Assembly: GCA_016716885.1 (NCBI GenBank)
Contig: JADJUV010000118.1
Coordinates: 1 to 9,389, forward strand
DNA length: 9,389 nucleotides
Source: Candidatus Trichofilum aggregatum
Lineage (GTDB): Bacteria > Chloroflexota > Anaerolineae > Promineifilales > Promineifilaceae
Direction of reading: 5' to 3'
The position numbers and the translations under genes are program-made. Numbering within the stretch: position 1 is the stretch's first letter; every line of letters begins with the position of its first letter. Below the pieces are notes generated by a model that was not told where the DNA came from, searched no databases, and saw nothing but the letters and a program-made list of their open reading frames with translations. Below, one piece after another: positions 6,618 through 9,389 of this stretch.

Positions 6618-6944
6618 AGGGCTTGCGGTGAGCAGTGGGGCGGGTTGGGGCGGCTGTTGATGGCTGTTGGGGAGATGGCTGAAGTGGGTTGGATGGTGAT
6701 GAAGGGGTTGATTCTGCCAACATTGAACCTGGGTGGCCTGATCATAACCGGCGCATCTTTCGCCCCGGCGCGAGGCGTCCATTTGGATGGATGTGAGGGG
6801 GTTTGGGGGGTGGTAAAAGGGGGGATAAACCTTGCTGATTAGAACGGTTGTGCTACAATCCGGGCGTCCAGTTAGCTGTTTTTGTTGGGGTTTAGAGAAC
6901 ATTTCTGGTTTGTCGTGACTGCTTTAGCGGACTAACCGATCGCC
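6618..6944. other. Non-coding leader region of the AbiEii-like gene
   Basis: Beyond the minisatellite there is G-rich sequence, including runs of 5, 6 and 6 G at 6797-6824 that might form a G-quadruplex. A promoter follows at 6832-6859. Frames that stay open here give low-complexity translations without family features, so I see no gene. Confidence 0.55.
6832..6859 (+). promoter_or_regulatory. Extended -10 promoter of the AbiEii-like gene
   Basis: TACAAT at 6854-6859 matches the -10 consensus in five of six bases and is preceded by TGC, giving the extended -10 form TGnTACAAT. A partial -35, TTGCTG, lies 16 bases upstream at 6832-6837. The start would be near 6866, leaving a leader of about 79 bases in which I see no clear SD before the ATG at 6945. 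Confidence 0.5.
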
Positions 6945-8153
6945 ATGATTTCAGCCCAGGAAATTCACCAACTCGCGGCCGCGAACCAGGTTCATCCTTC
7001 GGTCATTGAGCGTGATTACGTCCTGGGCTGGCTCCTCTGGGGTATTTACACCCATCCACAATTGCGTGACAAGCTCATCTTGAAAGGGGGCAACTGCCTG
7101 CGTAAAGCGTATTTCCCCCAGGCCCGCTTTTCCGAGGATTTGGACTTTACCATTACGGAACCGGGCGCGGCCGCGCTGTTTGCCACCCATCTGCCCGACC
7201 TGTGCCAGCGCATCCGGGCGGCTTCCGGCATTCCCATGTTGTGCGGACAGACCCAGGTGCGCCCCAAACTCACCCCCGATGAGGAGAGTCAGGCCATTGA
7301 GGGGCGGATTTATTTTCATGGGCTGTTGGCGGAAACAAAAAACAACCGTCGGTTTGGCGCTTCGCGCCAGCTTGATGAGGTGGGCAAGGCCAGCGTGACC
7401 ATGACCATCAAGTTTGATATGTCCCAATATGAGCGGCTGGTTCTGCCGCTGCAATGGCATCCGCTCCTGCACCCTTACTCCGACGCGGCCGCGTGCCAGA
7501 CCACCATTCTCACCTATTCTTTGGAAGAGGTGCTGGCCGAAAAATTACGGAGCTGGATTCAACGGACGCGGCCGCGAGACTTACACGACATCACCACCAT
7601 TGTGCACAGCCAGAGCATCCCCATCTGCATTCCCAACATCCTCTCCACCTTTCTGCAAAAGACCATCTTCAAACAAGTGCCGCTGGCGGGGCGGGAGGAG
7701 ATGCTCTACAGCCTGAAGTTTGAGCAGGTGACGGCCCATTGGGACCGGGCGATGGCGATTCCCCCGGCCCACAAACGGAACGCGGCCGCGGCCATTGACA
7801 CCTTCCAACAGTTTATCAACGCCTTGTATGACCCGGCTATTCTGGATGAGGCAGGGATTGCGGCCGCGGGCCAAACCCTTTACCGGTACAATATCGAATC
7901 CGGCCTGCGCGAAACCCTCATCTCCGCTGGGCGGGCACATAACCTGGTTCGCATCCGTTATGGCGACCACGAACGGGACATCGAACCGTATTCTTTCCGT
8001 TACAAAGTGACCAAAAAAGGGGTGGGGGCCGAATATTTCTACGGCTTTGATCGCAGCCGGGGCGAAACCATCAAAAGCTTCATCCTGCACCACATCATCG
8101 GCGTCAGCATCCTGCCCCAAACCTTCACCCCCCGCTGGGCGGTGGAGTTTTAG
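6945..8153 (+). CDS. AbiEii/AbiGii-family nucleotidyltransferase toxin fused to a C-terminal WYL-like domain, 402 aa
   Basis: The N-terminal part is a PF08843-type nucleotidyltransferase, the toxin fold of type IV abortive-infection AbiE systems. The signature LKGGNCLRKAY (46-56) is followed by RFSEDLDF (61-68), with G48-G49, S63, D65 and D67 as the expected nucleotide and metal residues. A second conserved block, EEVLAEKLRSW (194-204) then RPRDLHDI (209-216), supplies E199, K200, D212 and D215. The family is usually about 250-300 residues. This protein is longer because residues 320-402 form a second domain resembling WYL ligand-sensing domains: VRIRYGDHERDIEPYSFRY, then AEYFYGFDRSRGETIKSFIL and a closing FTPRWAVEF. 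The W-Y-L triplet itself is not conserved (E-Y-F-Y). No AbiEi antitoxin gene is adjacent. Six in-frame palindromes lie in the gene. The toxin activity is inferred from family only. Confidence 0.82.
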   Translation: MISAQEIHQLAAANQVHPSVIERDYVLGWLLWGIYTHPQLRDKLILKGGNCLRKAYFPQARFSEDLDFTITEPGAAALFATHLPDLCQRIRAASGIPMLCGQTQVRPKLTPDEESQAIEGRIYFHGLLAETKNNRRFGASRQLDEVGKASVTMTIKFDMSQYERLVLPLQWHPLLHPYSDAAACQTTILTYSLEEVLAEKLRSWIQRTRPRDLHDITTIVHSQSIPICIPNILSTFLQKTIFKQVPLAGREEMLYSLKFEQVTAHWDRAMAIPPAHKRNAAAAIDTFQQFINALYDPAILDEAGIAAAGQTLYRYNIESGLRETLISAGRAHNLVRIRYGDHERDIEPYSFRYKVTKKGVGAEYFYGFDRSRGETIKSFILHHIIGVSILPQTFTPRWAVEF

Positions 8154-8280
8154 GGGAACTCCAGGACCGAGGAACTCACCAGGAACTAAACGCCACTCGC
8201 CACTGGCCACTGCCACTCGCCACTGGGCACTCAGCACTAGCCTAACACTCAACTCAGCACTATCTTCCAAGGAGTCAATC
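8154..8280 (+). other. Gap between the AbiEii-like gene and the VOC gene
   Basis: The 127-base gap contains a 7-bp minisatellite (8192-8239) and, at its end, the AAGGAG at 8269-8274 that serves the VOC gene. I see no terminator with a T tract and no strong promoter, so co-transcription from the AbiEii-like gene is possible but not proven. Confidence 0.5.
8192..8239. repeat. Degenerate 7-bp tandem repeat (gccactc/gccactg)
   Basis: Successive units read gccactc, gccactg, gccact, gccactc, gccactg, ggcactca and gcacta. The tract lies between two genes and resembles in style the gcaccac repeat at 40-60. It looks like intergenic filler or a slippage product. Confidence 0.75.
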
Positions 8281-8694
8281 ATGAGCCAATCTGTTCCCGT
8301 AGGTACTATTTTATGGCAGGATTTAACCCTGCCAGAGGCCGAACCCATTCGCGATTTTTATCGTCAGGTCATCGGCTGGGAGGTCCGGGGTGAAGATATG
8401 GGGGGCTATGAAGATTATCACATGCTCCTGCCAGGCACGGATGAAAGTGTGACCGGCATTTGCCATGCCCGTGAGAGTAACGCGGATCTGGCGCAGTTAC
8501 CGCCGGTCTGGTTAATGTATATTGTGGTGGCGGATGTGGCGAAGAGCGCGGCCGCGTGTCAGGCCCTCGGTGGCAAACGCCTCACCGAACCCCGACCCAT
8601 GGGCGCGGGCCTCTTCTGCGTCATCCAGGACCCCGCCGGGGCCATCTGCGCCCTCTATCAACTAGAAGTCGCACAGCCAGAAACGAGGGAATGA
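8281..8694 (+). CDS. VOC-superfamily (glyoxalase/bleomycin-resistance fold) protein, 137 aa
   Basis: The ATG at 8281 is set by AAGGAG six bases upstream. The frame is open further 5' but only through the repeat tract and the end of the previous gene. The chain shows one beta-alpha-beta pair typical of VOC proteins. It starts ILWQDLTLPEAEPIRDFYRQ, then IGWEVRGEDMGGYEDYHML, and the second half has LMYIVVADVAKSAAACQALG and ends VIQDPAGAICALYQ. The usual first metal ligand (His or Glu in W-x-D-L) appears as Gln13, and the final acidic ligand also appears as Gln, so metal-dependent catalysis is doubtful. It is likely cytoplasmic, with an unknown substrate. Its TGA overlaps the next gene's ATG in ATGA, so translational coupling is expected. 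One palindrome at 8548 encodes Ala-Ala-Ala. Confidence 0.85.
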   Translation: MSQSVPVGTILWQDLTLPEAEPIRDFYRQVIGWEVRGEDMGGYEDYHMLLPGTDESVTGICHARESNADLAQLPPVWLMYIVVADVAKSAAACQALGGKRLTEPRPMGAGLFCVIQDPAGAICALYQLEVAQPETRE

Positions 8695-9110
8695 TGGCTG
8701 AGACAATCCACTTGCGGCTGATTTGCTATTATCCGCCGCCCACTGAATACGGGGGGCAGGTGACGGAATTTGGTTGGCAGGACAAGAAGCAACAACTGTC
8801 CCCCGGCCTGATTTTGCCCGATGGTTCACGGCAATTTGACCTGACGGTGCAGTTGAAGGAACGAGATGGTCAGTTAGATTTTGCTGGGGGGATGGTGCAT
8901 GGTCCACCTGGCAAGCGGTTTATCTACTTGAGCTATCGGTTTGCGGCCGCGAATTCTCCCTGGATCAAGCGCATTAAAATAACTCTTTAAGCCCTCACCA
9001 GGGAACGCCTTCAGCAAGTAGGGCCAGGGGAAATTTGGCAAACAAAAGTGGATGGTCGCCAGGCAGCGACCATTCATCTTCAAGCAGAGGACTGGGTACC
9101 AGTCAACTGA
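8691..9110 (+). pseudogene. DUF5990-family protein with an in-frame TAA at 8988-8990
   Basis: The start ATG at 8691 overlaps the VOC stop by four bases. A second ATG follows directly at 8694. The first 99 residues (MMAETIHLRLICYYPPPTEY, later FAGGMVHGPPGKRFIYLSYR and SPWIKRIKITL) match what I recall of DUF5990, a short cytoplasmic family of unknown function. Translation would stop at TAA 8988-8990. The same frame continues for 39 more codons to TGA 9108-9110, reading ALTRERLQQVGPGEIWQTK and HLQAEDWVPVN. This fits the normal family C-terminus (an I-T-W-E-Q-like helix, then strands), so the intact protein was probably about 139 residues. The stop may be a point mutation, a sequencing error or, less likely, a readthrough site. 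If the stop is real, the product is 8691-8990, 99 residues. Confidence 0.7.
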
Positions 9111-9125
9111 AACCGTCTGATTATT

Positions 9126-9210
9126 ACTTGAGTTTAGAGTTCAGAGCGAGAGCTAGAGGATTTTCCAGAGTAATTCCCTCTAGCTCTCCCCTCTAGCTCT
9201 AAACTTAAGT
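9126..9210. repeat. Imperfect long inverted repeat upstream of the DUF5655 gene
   Basis: The arm at 9126-9159 and the arm at 9177-9210 are reverse complements over their ends. The bases acttgagtttagag pair at 13 of 14 positions and gagagctagagg pairs perfectly, with a mismatched middle and a 17-base loop. The motif ctctagctct occurs twice in the right arm. It could end the DUF5990 transcript or be a dispersed palindrome. Confidence 0.65.
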
Positions 9211-9244
9211 TATTATTGCAGAGCAGAAAAGGAGTTGTAACAAC

Positions 9245-9389
9245 ATGACCGCTGTACAAGATCATTTCCAGGGCAAAAAACCGGAAGTAGAAGCCATTTA
9301 CGATCAATTGCTACTGGCCGTGCGCCAGTTAGGGCCGGTGGCTGAACAACCCAAAAAAACATCCATTCATCTGGTTAATCGCACCGGTT
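9245..9389 (+). CDS. DUF5655-domain protein, N-terminal fragment (3' end outside window)
   Basis: The ATG at 9245 follows AAAAGGAG (9227-9234) at ten bases. The 48 codons in the window, beginning MTAVQDHFQGKKPEVEAIYD and containing QLGPVAEQPKKTSIHLVNRT, match what I remember of the start of DUF5655. In that family an F-x-G-K-x-P motif, a helix and a P-K-K-x-S-I-H-L strand precede a longer alpha/beta part. The function is unknown and the family is often found in small stand-alone proteins. It is separated from the DUF5990 gene by the inverted repeat at 9126-9210 and has its own SD, so it may be a separate unit. The fragment is too short to judge completeness. Confidence 0.75.
   Translation, partial: MTAVQDHFQGKKPEVEAIYDQLLLAVRQLGPVAEQPKKTSIHLVNRTG

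Larger units (their letters stand above)
1769..8950. repeat. Highly iterated palindrome GCGGCCGC, 20 copies
   Basis: Copies start at 1769, 3220, 3301, 3342, 3808, 3834, 3871, 4961, 5007, 5154, 5349, 5529, 6975, 7167, 7485, 7568, 7782, 7860, 8548 and 8943. Thirteen of them are the longer palindrome CGCGGCCGCG. At about 60% GC, chance would give roughly 0.6 copies. All 20 are inside coding regions and none is in the roughly 2.2 kb of non-coding sequence. In 16 copies the reading frame is GCG-GCC-GCn (Ala-Ala-Ala). In four (3342, 3834, 4961, 7568) it is CGG-CCG-C (Arg-Pro). The third frame is never used. The pattern is comparable to HIP1 of cyanobacteria. Confidence 0.9.

Noticed and set aside
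6384..6902. Open frames through the minisatellite on both strands, up to 172 codons
   Set aside because: Their translations are repeats of a few residues and then compositionally odd sequence. The frames stay open only because the unit is a multiple of three.
8047..8280. Longer N-terminus for the VOC protein
   Set aside because: It would overlap the end of the AbiEii-like gene out of frame and translate a 7-bp repeat. The ATG at 8281 has a correct SD and matches the domain start.

Overview
The window looks like an accessory stretch of a GC-rich bacterial chromosome. Several protein styles suggest the phylum Chloroflexota (Anaerolineae-like): a large PF10131-type membrane protein with repeated beta-sandwich modules, exported proteins with low-complexity linkers, and long intergenic regions full of short repeats. 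This is an inference from style, because no marker gene is present. There are no RNA genes, CRISPR arrays or transposase genes.

Layout: (1) Bases 1-594 are the 3' end of a type ISP restriction-modification enzyme. (2) Bases 595-939 are a non-coding block of nested inverted repeats. (3) A secreted or membrane-anchored protein of unknown function lies on the minus strand (940-1884). (4) Bases 1885-2667 are non-coding, with duplicated palindromic elements and a perfect 43-bp hairpin. (5) Bases 2668-5817 encode a roughly 1049-residue integral membrane, GT-C-like protein, interrupted by two single-base shifts that cancel. (6) A small coiled-coil protein on the minus strand (5937-6251) has a good SD and promoter. 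(7) Bases 6252-6944 are an intergenic region with a 21-bp minisatellite and two divergent promoters. (8) Bases 6945-8153 encode an AbiEii-type nucleotidyltransferase fused to a C-terminal WYL-like domain. (9) Bases 8281-9110 hold a translationally coupled VOC-fold protein and a DUF5990 protein with an in-frame stop. (10) The start of a DUF5655 protein runs off the right edge.

The genes do not form one pathway. The type ISP enzyme and the AbiEii-like toxin give the region a defence flavour, and genes 6945-8990 could be co-transcribed. The strongest signal that is not a gene is a highly iterated palindrome, GCGGCCGC, with 20 copies in 9.4 kb. Every copy is inside a coding region and 16 of the 20 are in the frame that reads Ala-Ala-Ala. 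It resembles the HIP1 phenomenon of cyanobacteria but uses a different sequence. The second notable item is the AbiEii-WYL fusion, which has no visible AbiEi antitoxin beside it.
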